A stretch of DNA of 64,000 nucleotides from Candidatus Kapaibacterium sp. (GCA_938084565.1 CALKEU010000001.1:62001-126000), one strand, 5' to 3'. Positions 1 to 9,548 are shown, numbered from the stretch's first letter. Program-made: numbers and translations. The notes: generated by a model from the sequence alone, not told the origin.

Positions 1-691
1 CGTGGGGAGCCAGGAGCCATTTTGCCCCGCCACAGGCCAGCGCAGCAATGTGAGCCTCACCAACTCTGAGGCGAACAGCTCCTACCGCCTGCATGCCATC
101 GACAACGAGCAGAATCCCACGCTCACGGCACACTCGCCCAACGGATTCCAGATCCACCCGGTAGCCTGACAGAAAGTACACGGCACTCAGCGCCACCAGG
201 CGCACCCGCTCGTCCAGCGCCGCCAGTAGTTGCTCCAACGGAAGCGTACCGTCGGGCATCGGTACAAAACGCAATTGCACTCCAAAACGCTGCAACGCAC
301 GCCAGGGATAAACGTTGGCTGGGAATTCCTGCGCCCCTATCACCACAACATCACCAGGCCGCCACGGCAGGGAGAGAGCCACCGTCAGCAGTCCTGCCGT
401 CGTATTCGGCATCAGGGCGATCGTTTCCGGAGATGGCGCCCCGATGAGCCGAGCTAGCTGCTCTTTGACCTGCTGCACGCATTCGAGTTCCCATTCCAGA
501 CCCGTCTGCCCCATGTGGCGGCGCTCCAGATAGCGCTGTACAGCCTCCACAACTGGGGTCGGCAACGGGCCGGTTGCTGCATGATCCAGGTACACAACGC
601 CTCGGCGGCAGTGCGGGAAGAGTTCCCGATACAGCTGTGTCTCGGCCTCGTACGGGAGTTCATCCCACTGCAGCATGGGCTCTCTCTTCAT
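1..691 (-). CDS. Class V aminotransferase, cysteine desulfurase/selenocysteine lyase-like (3' part missing)
   Basis: The N-terminal ~230 residues of a PLP enzyme are present; the gene runs off the window edge. Reading from the ATG at 691, the protein shows VYLDHAATGPLPTPVV (the usual start of NifS/SufS-like class V enzymes), NTTAGLLTVAL, a GDVVVIGAQEFPANVYPW stretch and VDGMQAVGAVRL, where the D and Q normally contact the pyridine ring and phenolic oxygen of PLP. The following GGAKWLLAPH-like segment matches the region of the cofactor lysine. The ATG overlaps the stop of the upstream M1 peptidase (ATGA), so the two are probably translated together. Family members either release sulfur or selenium from cysteine or selenocysteine, or act on other small amino acids; the substrate cannot be told from this part. 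Confidence 0.85.
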   Translation of the reverse strand, partial: MKREPMLQWDELPYEAETQLYRELFPHCRRGVVYLDHAATGPLPTPVVEAVQRYLERRHMGQTGLEWELECVQQVKEQLARLIGAPSPETIALMPNTTAGLLTVALSLPWRPGDVVVIGAQEFPANVYPWRALQRFGVQLRFVPMPDGTLPLEQLLAALDERVRLVALSAVYFLSGYRVDLESVGRVCRERGILLVVDGMQAVGAVRLRVGEAHIAALACGGAKWLLAPH

Positions 692-2820
692 GGCTGCCAC
701 TGGAAGAGGTGCAGCGCACTCATCCGACCATCGATCCAGAGGCGCACAGCGTAGATACCGGCAGCATGCTCAGAGGGGCGAAGCGGGAGGGGAAAACGAT
801 ATGCTCCAGCCGCCAAGAAGCTCTGGTAGACCCGCAGGCGAGCCCCCGTCAGCGTGACAAGCTCAAGTTCGACCATCCCATCCCAGGGCAGCTGAAACAC
901 CACCACTGCCCCCTCGGAAGCTGGCTGCGGGAGCACGCTCACGCTCGCCCCCCTTACGCCCTCAGAGGCCACCGAAAGCGGGGCTACCGTGTACTCACAT
1001 AGCACCGCCTCGGTGTCGAGCGAAACCGTTGTCGGCAAGAACGGCAATACCGCCTCTACCAGATGCTCTCGCTCTGTACTCACAAAGCGCTGTTCAGCAT
1101 ACTGCCCCTGCGCACCCTGGAAGCGCACAACCCACGGCATAACGAACACCGAAGGGACAGCCGCTCCTGATTGCACCTGACGGACCAGGCACCGTACCCA
1201 GTACTGCCCATCCGGCAGCGGCGATACCATTGGAACAAGCTCAACGATTGGATGCCCCGCACTGTAGATCCACTGCTCGAAGAAGGTCCGCCACGAAACC
1301 GGCGGATGAGGAATATCGGCCTGCAGAGAGGCCAGGAAATCTTCCGTCTCGGCTGCTCCGTAGCGATGGCGCTGCATGTATGCCCGCAGCGCCGGGAAGA
1401 AGAGGCTATCCCCTACGAGGCGGCGCATCATGTGATAGACCCATGCAGCCTTGGCATACGTGGTGGCGTAGAAGAAGATGAGCTGTCGCGGGGGAGCATA
1501 GAGCGGCAGCCGCGTGACGACAGAGCGCTGCTCGAAATAGTCCCGACGCGCCCGCTCCATCCGAGCCCGATAGGCCTCCGGCCCTTGCATCCACTCAAGC
1601 CATAGCGCCTCCGACCAGGTTGCCCCACCTTCGTTGAGCCAGATGTCATTCCAGGTGGCGCAGCTGACTAAGTTGCCTATCCAATGGTGCGCCAGCTCAT
1701 GAGCAATCCCGAGCTCTGCCCAGCCCCGCAACCAGGACCGATTGACCGTCGTGATCGTCTGATGCTCCATCCCTCCGTAGGCAAAGGGCTGAACTGCTGC
1801 CATGCCGTATTTGACAAAGGGATAGCGCCCGAAGAAGTGCTCGTAGGCTCGCATCATCTCCGGAACATTCCGAAAAGCATAGCGGGCATTGTATCGGCGC
1901 CCTGTTGTATCAGCGCTCTCCACATCTGTCGGCCAGACATAGTAGAGCAACGGCACGCGACTACCATCAGGACGCACATACTCGGCGCCGAAGGAGGCAT
2001 ACCGCGAAGCGTGCACAGCCATGAGATAGGTGGCAATCGGCACCGTATCCCGCCAGCGGTACACCAAGACCGTTGGCGCCTCGGGAGTCGCACCAGGGAT
2101 GACAATGACTGTATCGAGCCAACCGTTCGAGGCCACCACAAACCCATCGGGAACGGCAACGGCGATTTCGGCTATCGCCTTATCGTGTGGGGCATCATTG
2201 CACGGCATCCAATAGCGGGCATCTTCGGGCTCGCTCATCGTATAGGCGAGGCGCTCTTCAACGAAGACGGAATCCCCCGCCGGACCGGTCCCGACGAACA
2301 TCCCCTTGGGATAGAGGTAGAGCCCGAGATTGCGTTGCGTGTGTGACCGATAGGTGAGTTCGACCACCAGCGTATCGCCGGCGGAGGCAGGTGCAGGGAG
2401 CTCGACGATGATGCTATCCCCCGCTGGCTGGGAGACCACCGCAGGAAGGCCGTTTACAGTTGCCCTCTCCAGAGTCATCTCCGCAGCATCGAAGGCCAGT
2501 CGCAAAACCTGCGAACTGTCTACCCGCAGCGTGATGCGGTTGACACCGCGAAAGACCCGATCGTCTGGTGCCGTCCCCGTACGTGAGAGCAATTGGACCC
2601 AATCGAGAAAGAGCTCATACCGCAGGACATCGTACGGGCGCCACCGAATAGCCGATGGGCGAGCTTCCAGCCTGCCACGGAGAGCGTGCAGGCACACTTG
2701 GGGAGCCTCCCCTAAGGGCTCAGCCGCTACCGACTGGGGTAGTAAGCCTAAGTGCCCTCCAGCGTAGGCAGCCGATACCAGCATGACTGAGACGCAGGCA
2801 CTGAAAAGCCAGTAGCTCAT
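688..2820 (-). CDS. Exported M1-family zinc aminopeptidase with T9SS-type C-terminal tail
   Basis: A 710-residue secreted metallopeptidase. Residues 1-20 form a signal peptide (hydrophobic core ending SAAYA). The M1 exopeptidase motif GGMEH is at about 349-353 and the zinc site HELAHHW at 374-380, with the third ligand E397 in WLNEGGA, the HExxH-18-E spacing of gluzincins. An N-terminal beta domain of ~300 residues precedes the catalytic domain, as in the family. After ~residue 620 there is a ~90-residue beta-rich module beginning SVLPQPASEG and ending GIYAVRLWIDG..., which resembles the type A sorting domain of type IX secretion. Such enzymes trim N-terminal residues from peptides; here it is probably at the cell surface. 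The start overlaps the murE stop by 4 bp (ATGA), and it overlaps the aminotransferase downstream in the same way. Confidence 0.9.
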   Translation of the reverse strand: MSYWLFSACVSVMLVSAAYAGGHLGLLPQSVAAEPLGEAPQVCLHALRGRLEARPSAIRWRPYDVLRYELFLDWVQLLSRTGTAPDDRVFRGVNRITLRVDSSQVLRLAFDAAEMTLERATVNGLPAVVSQPAGDSIIVELPAPASAGDTLVVELTYRSHTQRNLGLYLYPKGMFVGTGPAGDSVFVEERLAYTMSEPEDARYWMPCNDAPHDKAIAEIAVAVPDGFVVASNGWLDTVIVIPGATPEAPTVLVYRWRDTVPIATYLMAVHASRYASFGAEYVRPDGSRVPLLYYVWPTDVESADTTGRRYNARYAFRNVPEMMRAYEHFFGRYPFVKYGMAAVQPFAYGGMEHQTITTVNRSWLRGWAELGIAHELAHHWIGNLVSCATWNDIWLNEGGATWSEALWLEWMQGPEAYRARMERARRDYFEQRSVVTRLPLYAPPRQLIFFYATTYAKAAWVYHMMRRLVGDSLFFPALRAYMQRHRYGAAETEDFLASLQADIPHPPVSWRTFFEQWIYSAGHPIVELVPMVSPLPDGQYWVRCLVRQVQSGAAVPSVFVMPWVVRFQGAQGQYAEQRFVSTEREHLVEAVLPFLPTTVSLDTEAVLCEYTVAPLSVASEGVRGASVSVLPQPASEGAVVVFQLPWDGMVELELVTLTGARLRVYQSFLAAGAYRFPLPLRPSEHAAGIYAVRLWIDGRMSALHLFQWQP

Positions 2821-4340
2821 GATGTGCCAACCTCTTCCGGGGAACTTGACCGCATCTGCTGTGCGATAGTTTCCAGAAGTGCTCGATCGCTGAACGGGAT
2901 GGCGGTATCGCCCACGACCTGATATTGCTCGTGCCCCTTACCGGCCACGAGGATGATATCGCCGGCGGTACTGAGCTCGACAGCGGTTCGCAGAGCTGCC
3001 TCTCGATCGAGAAGGCAGAGGACACGTTCAGCACGGTCGGACGGGATACCGGCACGGATATCCGCCACGATCTGCTCCGGTGCTTCGTGGCGGGGGTTGT
3101 CCGTGGTCAGCACAACTATATCGGCCCACCGCACGGCGATAGCTCCCATGAGAGGCCGTTTGGCTCGGTCGCGGTTGCCCCCACAGCCGAAGACGCAGAA
3201 AAGGCGTCCTCCCTCAGGGAGCAGAGGGCGCAGCGCCCTGAGGGCTCGCTCGAGGGCATCGGGCGTGTGAGCATAGTCGACCAATGCTAACGCGCCATTC
3301 GGGAGCGCAATGGGCTCCATGCGCCCCGGGGGGGCCTCCGCCTGAGCCACAGCTTCCTGAAGCAGGGATCCCTCTATCCCCCATATCCACCCCAGAGCCA
3401 CCGCAAGCGAGGCATTGACAGCGTTGTAGGCCCCCAGCAGACGGCTCCGGAACTCTCTCCAGCCATCGGGAAAGCGCAGACGCCAACGGATTCCCGAGCG
3501 GGTGGATTCGTCCAGCTGGAGCTGAAAATCCATCTCTGGGTCAGAACCGAGCCGATATCGCCGTGCAGGAGTTGCCGCCTCGACCATCCAACTGCCCCAT
3601 CCATCCCCGCTCTCATAAGCGAGAGCCACTGCCTCGGCCGGAAGGAGCTCGAAGAGACGCCGCTTCGCGCTAGCATAGGCTTCCATCGTGCCGTGGTAGT
3701 CCAAGTGTTCATGGGTCAGGTTCGTGAATACAGCAGCAGCAAATCGCAGAGCATCCACGCGATGTTGAGCCAGAGCATGCGAACTGACCTCCATGACGAC
3801 AGCCTCGGCCCCCTGATTCCGCATCCAGGCCAGGAGAGCATTGAGTTCTACAGGAGCCGGGGTAGTATGCGAGAGCATGCGCCGTTGCTGGCCGAAGATG
3901 GCTCCCGTCGTGCCGATAAGGCCGGTTGCTATTCCGGCTCGTTCGAGCACGGAGCACAGGAAAAAGCTGGTTGTTGTCTTCCCGTTGGTCCCCGTGATCC
4001 CTATGAGGCGCAGTGTCGAGCTGGGCTCCCCGTAGAAGCGATGGGCCACCCACGAGAGCGCTACGCGACTGTTGGGGACGCAGACTACGGTACACTCAGA
4101 AGGGAGTGGCTCCGAGGGGACTGCTTCGCAGAGGACAGCCCGGACTCCACGCCGGAGAGCCTCAGCGATGAAGTCATGCCCATCCTGAGAATGCCCGCGT
4201 ACGGCAACAAAGAGAGCCCCATCCTGGCAGCTGTGCGAATGCTCGCAGATAGCTGTCACCGGCACGGACACATCCCCCTGCACACACGTGTATGGCAGCC
4301 CCTCGAGGAGAGAAGCCAATGGAACAGGATGCCTTACCAC
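2817..4340 (-). CDS. murE: UDP-N-acetylmuramoyl-tripeptide synthetase MurE
   Basis: A 507-residue Mur ligase adding the third stem-peptide residue to UDP-MurNAc-L-Ala-D-Glu in the cytoplasm. The ATP-binding motif GITGTNGKTTTS lies at about 114-125 and the DNPR-H-E signature (DNPRHEAPEQI, about residue 420) is the one that selects meso-diaminopimelate rather than lysine. The central EVSSHALAQHRV and THEHLDYHG blocks are also typical. The start is GTG at 4340: it follows an excellent Shine-Dalgarno (GAGGAGGAATC before GTG) and overlaps the stop of the upstream gene by 7 bp (GTGGTAA). No murF, mraY or other dcw-cluster genes are adjacent; the position downstream of smc is unusual for murE. Confidence 0.96.
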   Translation of the reverse strand: MVRHPVPLASLLEGLPYTCVQGDVSVPVTAICEHSHSCQDGALFVAVRGHSQDGHDFIAEALRRGVRAVLCEAVPSEPLPSECTVVCVPNSRVALSWVAHRFYGEPSSTLRLIGITGTNGKTTTSFFLCSVLERAGIATGLIGTTGAIFGQQRRMLSHTTPAPVELNALLAWMRNQGAEAVVMEVSSHALAQHRVDALRFAAAVFTNLTHEHLDYHGTMEAYASAKRRLFELLPAEAVALAYESGDGWGSWMVEAATPARRYRLGSDPEMDFQLQLDESTRSGIRWRLRFPDGWREFRSRLLGAYNAVNASLAVALGWIWGIEGSLLQEAVAQAEAPPGRMEPIALPNGALALVDYAHTPDALERALRALRPLLPEGGRLFCVFGCGGNRDRAKRPLMGAIAVRWADIVVLTTDNPRHEAPEQIVADIRAGIPSDRAERVLCLLDREAALRTAVELSTAGDIILVAGKGHEQYQVVGDTAIPFSDRALLETIAQQMRSSSPEEVGTS

Positions 4341-4867
4341 GATTCCTCCTCTGGCTCAGCCGGCGGCTTGGGAACAATGTCCTCGACAGGCAGCTCCAAG
4401 AGCTCGGCAATCCGCTGGAGGAGTTGCCGCTCGAGAACGCCGTTGGAAGCCCAGAAGTGGACGCGGTTTGTAATGTATCCCTCCAGACCGCTGAGCTCAG
4501 CAACCAGGCGCAGCTCAACTCCTGCGGTATCGAGCTCACGGAGGCGGACAAGGTACTGGACTCGTCCATTCATCCAGCGTGCCCCGCGAATGCGGGGGAT
4601 CTGAACGCTATAGCGCTCCATCACGGCCCGAGCGGAATCCTCGCCCGAGACCAGTACGCAGTACTCCGACCGTATCAGGCCTGACAGCAGCCCTGCCGTA
4701 TCCTCTATCGAGCGCTCGTACTCGAGCTGACATCCACGCTCGATAATGGCCTGCTTGACCACACGCCAGACCTCCGGGAAGCGCTTCGGCAGAACGAGCT
4801 GAAATTCCTTCGCCGTTGCCATCCAGGTACAGCAGCACAGCAGCATTACTGCGGCCGAGCGGATCAT
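4334..4867 (-). CDS. Unknown exported protein between smc and murE
   Basis: 177 residues. The first ~19 residues (MIRSAAVMLLCCCTWMATA) look like a signal peptide; the CCC run could include a lipobox cysteine but there is no clean L-[AS]-[AG]-C. The mature part is mixed alpha/beta with FPEVWRVVKQAI and later Y-V-R-L-R-E-L-D strands, then an acidic, proline-rich end (VPKPPAEPEEESW). The layout of a short lipoprotein-like domain that begins with F..VW..V..AL recalls BamC/NlpC-type outer-membrane lipoprotein domains, but I cannot assign it. The ATG overlaps the smc stop (ATGA) and its stop overlaps the murE start, so it is embedded in a coupled operon and is surely expressed. Confidence 0.8.
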   Translation of the reverse strand: MIRSAAVMLLCCCTWMATAKEFQLVLPKRFPEVWRVVKQAIIERGCQLEYERSIEDTAGLLSGLIRSEYCVLVSGEDSARAVMERYSVQIPRIRGARWMNGRVQYLVRLRELDTAGVELRLVAELSGLEGYITNRVHFWASNGVLERQLLQRIAELLELPVEDIVPKPPAEPEEESW

Positions 4868-7800
4868 GGAGCCTCGCCCTCCTGGACCAACTCGCCCGAA
4901 CGTAGACGAAGAGCAAACACTTTTGAGACGCCCTCCGGCTGCATAGTAACTCCGTAGAGGGTGTCGACAGCTTCCATTGTACGCTTGTTGTGGGTGACGA
5001 GCACAAACTGCGTCGTCTGGCCAAAGCTTCGCAGCAGACGCAGGAAGCGGTCAATGTTGGCATCGTCCAGTGGGGCATCCACCTCATCGAGTACGCAGAA
5101 GGGGCTAGGCTTAACGAGATAGAGGGCGAAGAGAAAAGCCAGCACGACGAGCGTCTTCTCACCCCCGGAGAGCTGCTCCAGCAGCTGCGGACGTTTGCCC
5201 CGCGGTTTGGCCACAATCTCGATGGGCGCCTCCAGGGGCGTGCCTTCGCCAAGGCGCAGATCTGCTTCATCTCCTTCTGCAAAGAGCACGCGGAAGAGGC
5301 GTTGAAAATTCTGCCGTACCTGCTCGAAGGTCTTCACGAAGCGCTGCAGGGCAACGCGATGTGTCTCCTCAATGATACGGTCGAGTGAGTGTGCCGCTTG
5401 CTGCAAATCGGCGTACTGTGCCTCCAGCAGCCGCAGCCGTTCCAGGAGCTCCTCATACTCCTGCAGTGCGCGGAAGTTCACCGCGCCGAGCGCTTCCAGC
5501 TGCTCAGCCACTGCCCGAAGCCGCTGCTGGAGCTGCCCGATGGAGGGAAGCGGCGTTGGAAGCTCAATCTGAGAGGGCTCTGCAGCAAATCGCTCCCGGA
5601 AGTGCTCCGCAGCGCTATGGAGTTGTCCGCGTAGTTGCTCCCGGCGGAGTTCAGCCTCGTGGAGGCGCCTCTGAGAGGCGTCGAGCTGTTGCTGCACCTC
5701 TTCCAGCTGGCGGCGCAAAGTGGTATAGCGCTCGCTGAGGGACTGCTCCTGTTGCCGTTCGTGTTCGTAGTTGCGCTGCAATTGTTCCCACTGCTGTTCG
5801 AGCTTGGCAAGTTCCTCAGCGAGGGTTTCTCGTTGCTGGGAGAGCTGCTCGTAGAGTGCCACAGCTGCCACCCGTTCAGCTGCGCGCTGCTGCTGACGCT
5901 GTTCCTGCTGTTCGATCTGCCGCGAAAGTTCCTGCACCTTCTGCTGCACTCGCTCGAGTGTATGCTGGAGGGCGAGCCATTCGCGCTCGCTGGAGCGCCA
6001 CTGCTGCTCTGCCGCCTCAAGCTCCATCCGGAGTTGTTCCTCGGTGCGGAGTGCTGTGGCCAGCTCCTCGCTGAGGGTTTCAAGTTCCTGCTGCATGGTG
6101 CCCAGATGTGCCTCGAGGTGCTGCAGGCGTTCAGCAACGGCGGCCTGTTCCGCTTGGAGGCGTTGCCAATGCTGGGCACGCTCTTGTTCGGCATGGGCTA
6201 CCTCCTGTGCCTGAGCCGTCAGCTGCTCGATGCGCACGCGGAGTGAGTGGAGGATCCGCTCTGTATCAGCAAGGGCTAGACGCAGCGGCTCGGGATCGAG
6301 AGCCTCTTGCTGGCTGCGGAGTTCCGCCTCGGCGGCTTCGCACCGCTGAATTTCCTGCTCAATGTCCTCAAGCTGCCGGGCTACTCTCTCGAGTGTCCGA
6401 CGGCGTCCAATCCACGGAGCTTGCGCTGCCCCATCCGTCCACCGGAGGAGGCCGCATCGGTGGAGAAAGACCCCTTCGGGCGTGACCACAGCATCGGTGT
6501 ACCCTTGTTCGAAGAGCTCTCCAGACACCGTGAGAGAATCCACCACAGCAACGTTGCCGATGAGGGTTTGGAGGACGGTAGCCACTCGGTCGGGCAGTTC
6601 CACCATCTCCCAGAGCCATCCGCGGGCGGAGGGCGGAGGGCGGAAGGCGGCAGGGGCCCGCTGTAATGGCCAGGGCACAAAGAGAGCCCCCGTAGGAGCC
6701 ACCGAGCGCACGCGCCCGAGCCAGCTTTCGAGCTGCTCCGGCCCAGCGGTGAGTATGGGGATCTCGGCTAGAGCACCGACTGCCGCGGTGAAGGCTTTCC
6801 GAAGCTCCGCTGGAACATCAGCATACTCAGCCACCAGGGCCAACTCCGCCTCTGGCAGGAGCCTGCGCAGGGCCTGGAGGAAGCTGTGTTCATTGACTAG
6901 CCCTTCGAGCCATTCCCGCTGAGCTCTGAGGGCCATGCTCTCCCGCTGCAGGTGCTCTCGGTGCTGACGGAGCTGGCGTAATTGCTCGTTGAGCTGTTCC
7001 AGCTGTCGGTGGCGTTGGTGGAGTTCAAGGCGGAGGCGCTCCCGGCGCTGGGAGTACTCATCGAGTTGTGCTTGCAGCTGCCCGCTCGTGGAGTCCAGCT
7101 CCCTGCGCCGCTGCTGGAGTCGCTCCAGCTCAGCGCCGAGTTGCTCCCCCTGCCGAGTTAGGAAGTCAAGCCGTGTGTGAAGGCGCTCGTACTCGACACG
7201 CTGCTGGAAGAGCGCCTGGCGGCGCTGCTCCACGTACTGCTGCCGCGGCGAGAGTTGTTGGCGCCAGTGATGGAGTTGCTGCCGTAGTTCCTCAACCCGA
7301 TGGTGCGCGGCATGGTAGTTCTGTGCCAACACATTGCAGCGCTGCTGGAGTTCGGCGTACTGCTGCTGAAGGCCTTCTCTCTCCTGCCGGAGCCGAGTTA
7401 GCTCACCGTCGAGGCGCTCAGAGTCACGGCGGAGGCGCTCCACAGCGTCGCTACTTGCGCAGAGGCGCTCTTCGATTGCTGTGTAGCGCAGACGTAAGGT
7501 GTGGAGTTGCTCGTTCAGCTGCCGTTCCTGGTCTGCGTAGCGGTGGAGCTGCTGTTGGAGTTCTGCCCGACGTGTCTCAACTGCGGAGAGTTCTTCTCGG
7601 AGGCTTTTTGCCTGGAGAGTGAGATGCTCCACCGTGCAGTGATACTCCTTAATCTGCCCTTCGACCTGCTGCAATTGCTTCCACAGCTGCTGGTAGTGGA
7701 CCGCTGCGAGGAGGCGTTCAATATCTGTGCGCTCTTGCTGCAACGTATGCCAGCGCCGTGTCTGTGCTGCCTGCTCATGCAAGGCAGCAGCTCGTTGCCG

Positions 7801-8394
7801 AAGCTCTGCGAGCAGATCTTCCAGGCGGGCCAGATCATGCTGTACGTGTTCGAGCTTGCGCTGGGCCTCACGGTGGCGGAGTTTGTACCGGCCAATACCT
7901 GCTGCCTCTTCAATGAGGCGGCGTCGCTCCTCCGGACGCCCATTGAGGAGCTCCTCGACCATGCGGAGTTCGATGACGGAATAGCCATGAGGAGCCAATC
8001 CCGTATCCAGGAAGAGCTCCTGGATATCTCGCAGACGGCACGGGGTTCCATTGAGCCGGTATTCACTCTCCCCACTGCGATAGACCCGGCGTGTGACCAC
8101 CACTTGGGAGAATTCCACCGGCAAAATCCCCCCGGTGTTCTCCACCGTCAGCGATACCTCGGCCATCCCCAGTGGCTTCTGGGCACGGCTTCCGTTGAAG
8201 ATCAGCTGCTCGAGTGTCTCGCAGCGGAGCACGGAAAGACGTTGCTCCCCGAGCACCCATCGGAGGGCATCGACGAGATTGCTCTTGCCACACCCATTGG
8301 GTCCCACAATAGCGGTCAACCCTTCAGGGAAGAGGAGCACCGTGCGCTGCGCAAAGGATTTAAAGCCGATGACCTCCAGGCGCGAGATCACCAT
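4864..8394 (-). CDS. smc: Chromosome segregation ATPase SMC
   Basis: 1176 residues, the usual size for bacterial SMC. The Walker A motif GPNGCGKSNL is at 31-40; a long Gln/Glu/Arg-rich coiled coil runs to about residue 500; the hinge follows (EAELALVAEYADVPAELRKAF onward, about 500-660); a second coiled coil leads to the ABC signature LSGGEKTL and Walker B VLDEVDAPLDDAN near 1080-1110. It organises chromosomes with ScpA/ScpB, neither of which lies in this window. The coiled coils are extremely Gln- and Leu-rich, which may reflect composition bias. The ATG at 8394 follows AGAGGGTGAG. A TATTTTTG promoter motif lies 78 bp upstream of the start. The gene leads the operon that runs to the left window edge. 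Confidence 0.97.
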   Translation of the reverse strand: MVISRLEVIGFKSFAQRTVLLFPEGLTAIVGPNGCGKSNLVDALRWVLGEQRLSVLRCETLEQLIFNGSRAQKPLGMAEVSLTVENTGGILPVEFSQVVVTRRVYRSGESEYRLNGTPCRLRDIQELFLDTGLAPHGYSVIELRMVEELLNGRPEERRRLIEEAAGIGRYKLRHREAQRKLEHVQHDLARLEDLLAELRQRAAALHEQAAQTRRWHTLQQERTDIERLLAAVHYQQLWKQLQQVEGQIKEYHCTVEHLTLQAKSLREELSAVETRRAELQQQLHRYADQERQLNEQLHTLRLRYTAIEERLCASSDAVERLRRDSERLDGELTRLRQEREGLQQQYAELQQRCNVLAQNYHAAHHRVEELRQQLHHWRQQLSPRQQYVEQRRQALFQQRVEYERLHTRLDFLTRQGEQLGAELERLQQRRRELDSTSGQLQAQLDEYSQRRERLRLELHQRHRQLEQLNEQLRQLRQHREHLQRESMALRAQREWLEGLVNEHSFLQALRRLLPEAELALVAEYADVPAELRKAFTAAVGALAEIPILTAGPEQLESWLGRVRSVAPTGALFVPWPLQRAPAAFRPPPSARGWLWEMVELPDRVATVLQTLIGNVAVVDSLTVSGELFEQGYTDAVVTPEGVFLHRCGLLRWTDGAAQAPWIGRRRTLERVARQLEDIEQEIQRCEAAEAELRSQQEALDPEPLRLALADTERILHSLRVRIEQLTAQAQEVAHAEQERAQHWQRLQAEQAAVAERLQHLEAHLGTMQQELETLSEELATALRTEEQLRMELEAAEQQWRSSEREWLALQHTLERVQQKVQELSRQIEQQEQRQQQRAAERVAAVALYEQLSQQRETLAEELAKLEQQWEQLQRNYEHERQQEQSLSERYTTLRRQLEEVQQQLDASQRRLHEAELRREQLRGQLHSAAEHFRERFAAEPSQIELPTPLPSIGQLQQRLRAVAEQLEALGAVNFRALQEYEELLERLRLLEAQYADLQQAAHSLDRIIEETHRVALQRFVKTFEQVRQNFQRLFRVLFAEGDEADLRLGEGTPLEAPIEIVAKPRGKRPQLLEQLSGGEKTLVVLAFLFALYLVKPSPFCVLDEVDAPLDDANIDRFLRLLRSFGQTTQFVLVTHNKRTMEAVDTLYGVTMQPEGVSKVFALRLRSGELVQEGEAP

Positions 8395-8471
8395 ACGGTC
8401 TCACCCTCTCCAGTTGTTGGAGCGCATCGCCCCTGAAAGCGCCATGGAGCTGCCCAATTCCAAGGGTTGCG

Positions 8472-8479
8472 CAAAAATA
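8472..8479 (-). promoter_or_regulatory. TATTTTTG -7 promoter element upstream of smc
   Basis: On the minus strand the sequence reads TATTTTTG followed by CGCAACCC, an exact match to TAnnTTTG, the -7 element known for Bacteroidetes primary sigma factors. It lies 78 bp before the smc start in the 128-bp divergent spacer. A weaker plus-strand copy (TAATTTCG, 8483-8490) lies ~33 bp before the divergent dehydrogenase. No clear -33 TTTG partner was recognised. Confidence 0.6.
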
Positions 8480-8522
8480 GCGTAATTTCGCCCGTGGTTG
8501 AAGTAGCTCCAAGGGGCACCCT

Positions 8523-9548
8523 GTGCCGACGGACGCCGTTCTGGTCACCGGGGCAAGCGGAGAGATTGGGCACAGCCTCATTGAGGCTCTCGCTGAAAGG
8601 GGAGTCACCATCATTGCTACGGACATCCGTCCCCTCCCTCCGCACATTGCGCGGTACTGCTCCGAGGTCTTGAAGGGGGACATCCTCGATCCCCTGCTCC
8701 ACGAGGCGCTGCTCCACCGCCGCTTCGGGCAGGTCTTCCATCTTGCCGCCATTTTGTCCTCCCAAGCAGAGCGTGAGCCAGAGAGAGCTCACCAGGTCAA
8801 CGTCGAAGGCACGCTCCGCCTCTTGCAGACGAGCCATCGTATGGCGAAACTCCGCGGGGAGCCCATTGTCTTTCTCTTCCCCAGCTCTATTGCCGTCTAT
8901 GGTCTCCCAAGCCTGGAGGCAAAACGGTGTGCCGGGCGTGTGCGCGAGGATGAGTACCTGCGGCCCATGACCATGTATGGGGCCAACAAGCTCTACTGTG
9001 AGCTCCTCGGGCTCTACTATGCCCGCTTCTACCGCCGCCTTGATCCCGACGATGGAGCCGGATGGCTCGACTTCCGTGCCCTGCGCTTTCCCGGATTGCT
9101 TTCAGCCTTCACCCTTCCAACCGGTGGGACAAGTGACTATGCCCCCGAGATGCTCCACGCCGCAGCTCAAGGACAGCCCTATCGGTGCTTTGTCCGCCCC
9201 GATACAACCATTCCGTTCATGGCCATGCCCGATGCCGTCAGGGCCCTTCTTCTATTAGCTGAGGCAGCGCCCTCAGCACTCCAACAGCACGTCTACAACG
9301 TTACCGCCTTCTCGGCTAGCGCCGAAGAGATTGCTGCCGAAACACACCAGCTCTTTCCCAACAGTTCCATCACCTTTGACCCTGACCCACGCCGCCAAGC
9401 CATTGTCGACACATGGCCAGAGGATCTCGACGACAGCGCCGCCCGCCGCGATTGGGGGTGGAGGCCAGAGTACCCCCGCCACCGCACGTTCCAAGAGTAC
9501 CTAGCCGTCAACATTCGCCGCCGCTACCAGAAAACCTACTCCCTTTAG
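8523..9548 (+). CDS. NAD-dependent epimerase-type L-threonine 3-dehydrogenase
   Basis: 341 residues of the extended short-chain dehydrogenase family. The NAD-binding glycine motif is GASGEIG at 10-16 and the catalytic pair is Y152 and K156 (MYGANKLYCELL), with the serine in FPSSIAVYG at about 121. The block LRFPGLLSAFTLPTGGTSDYA and the PFMAMPDAV segment are characteristic of the UDP-galactose-epimerase-like L-threonine dehydrogenases (Flavobacterium and Cupriavidus type), which oxidise L-threonine to 2-amino-3-ketobutyrate. The start is GTG at 8523, preceded by AAGGGG. No kbl (glycine C-acetyltransferase) gene is adjacent, so a sugar-nucleotide epimerase role is the main alternative. The stop overlaps the convergent phosphohexomutase stop by 4 bp. 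Confidence 0.82.
   Translation: MPTDAVLVTGASGEIGHSLIEALAERGVTIIATDIRPLPPHIARYCSEVLKGDILDPLLHEALLHRRFGQVFHLAAILSSQAEREPERAHQVNVEGTLRLLQTSHRMAKLRGEPIVFLFPSSIAVYGLPSLEAKRCAGRVREDEYLRPMTMYGANKLYCELLGLYYARFYRRLDPDDGAGWLDFRALRFPGLLSAFTLPTGGTSDYAPEMLHAAAQGQPYRCFVRPDTTIPFMAMPDAVRALLLLAEAAPSALQQHVYNVTAFSASAEEIAAETHQLFPNSSITFDPDPRRQAIVDTWPEDLDDSAARRDWGWRPEYPRHRTFQEYLAVNIRRRYQKTYSL

Noticed and set aside
1684-2346. 220-codon plus-strand open frame
   Set aside because: Antisense to the M1 peptidase; low-complexity shadow frame of GC-rich DNA.
3693-4604. 303-codon plus-strand open frame
   Set aside because: Runs across the murE and the unknown-exported-protein genes in the antisense direction, with no motif.
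7501-8436. 311-codon open frame on the plus strand
   Set aside because: Antisense to the smc coiled coil; Leu/Gln-rich only because it mirrors smc.
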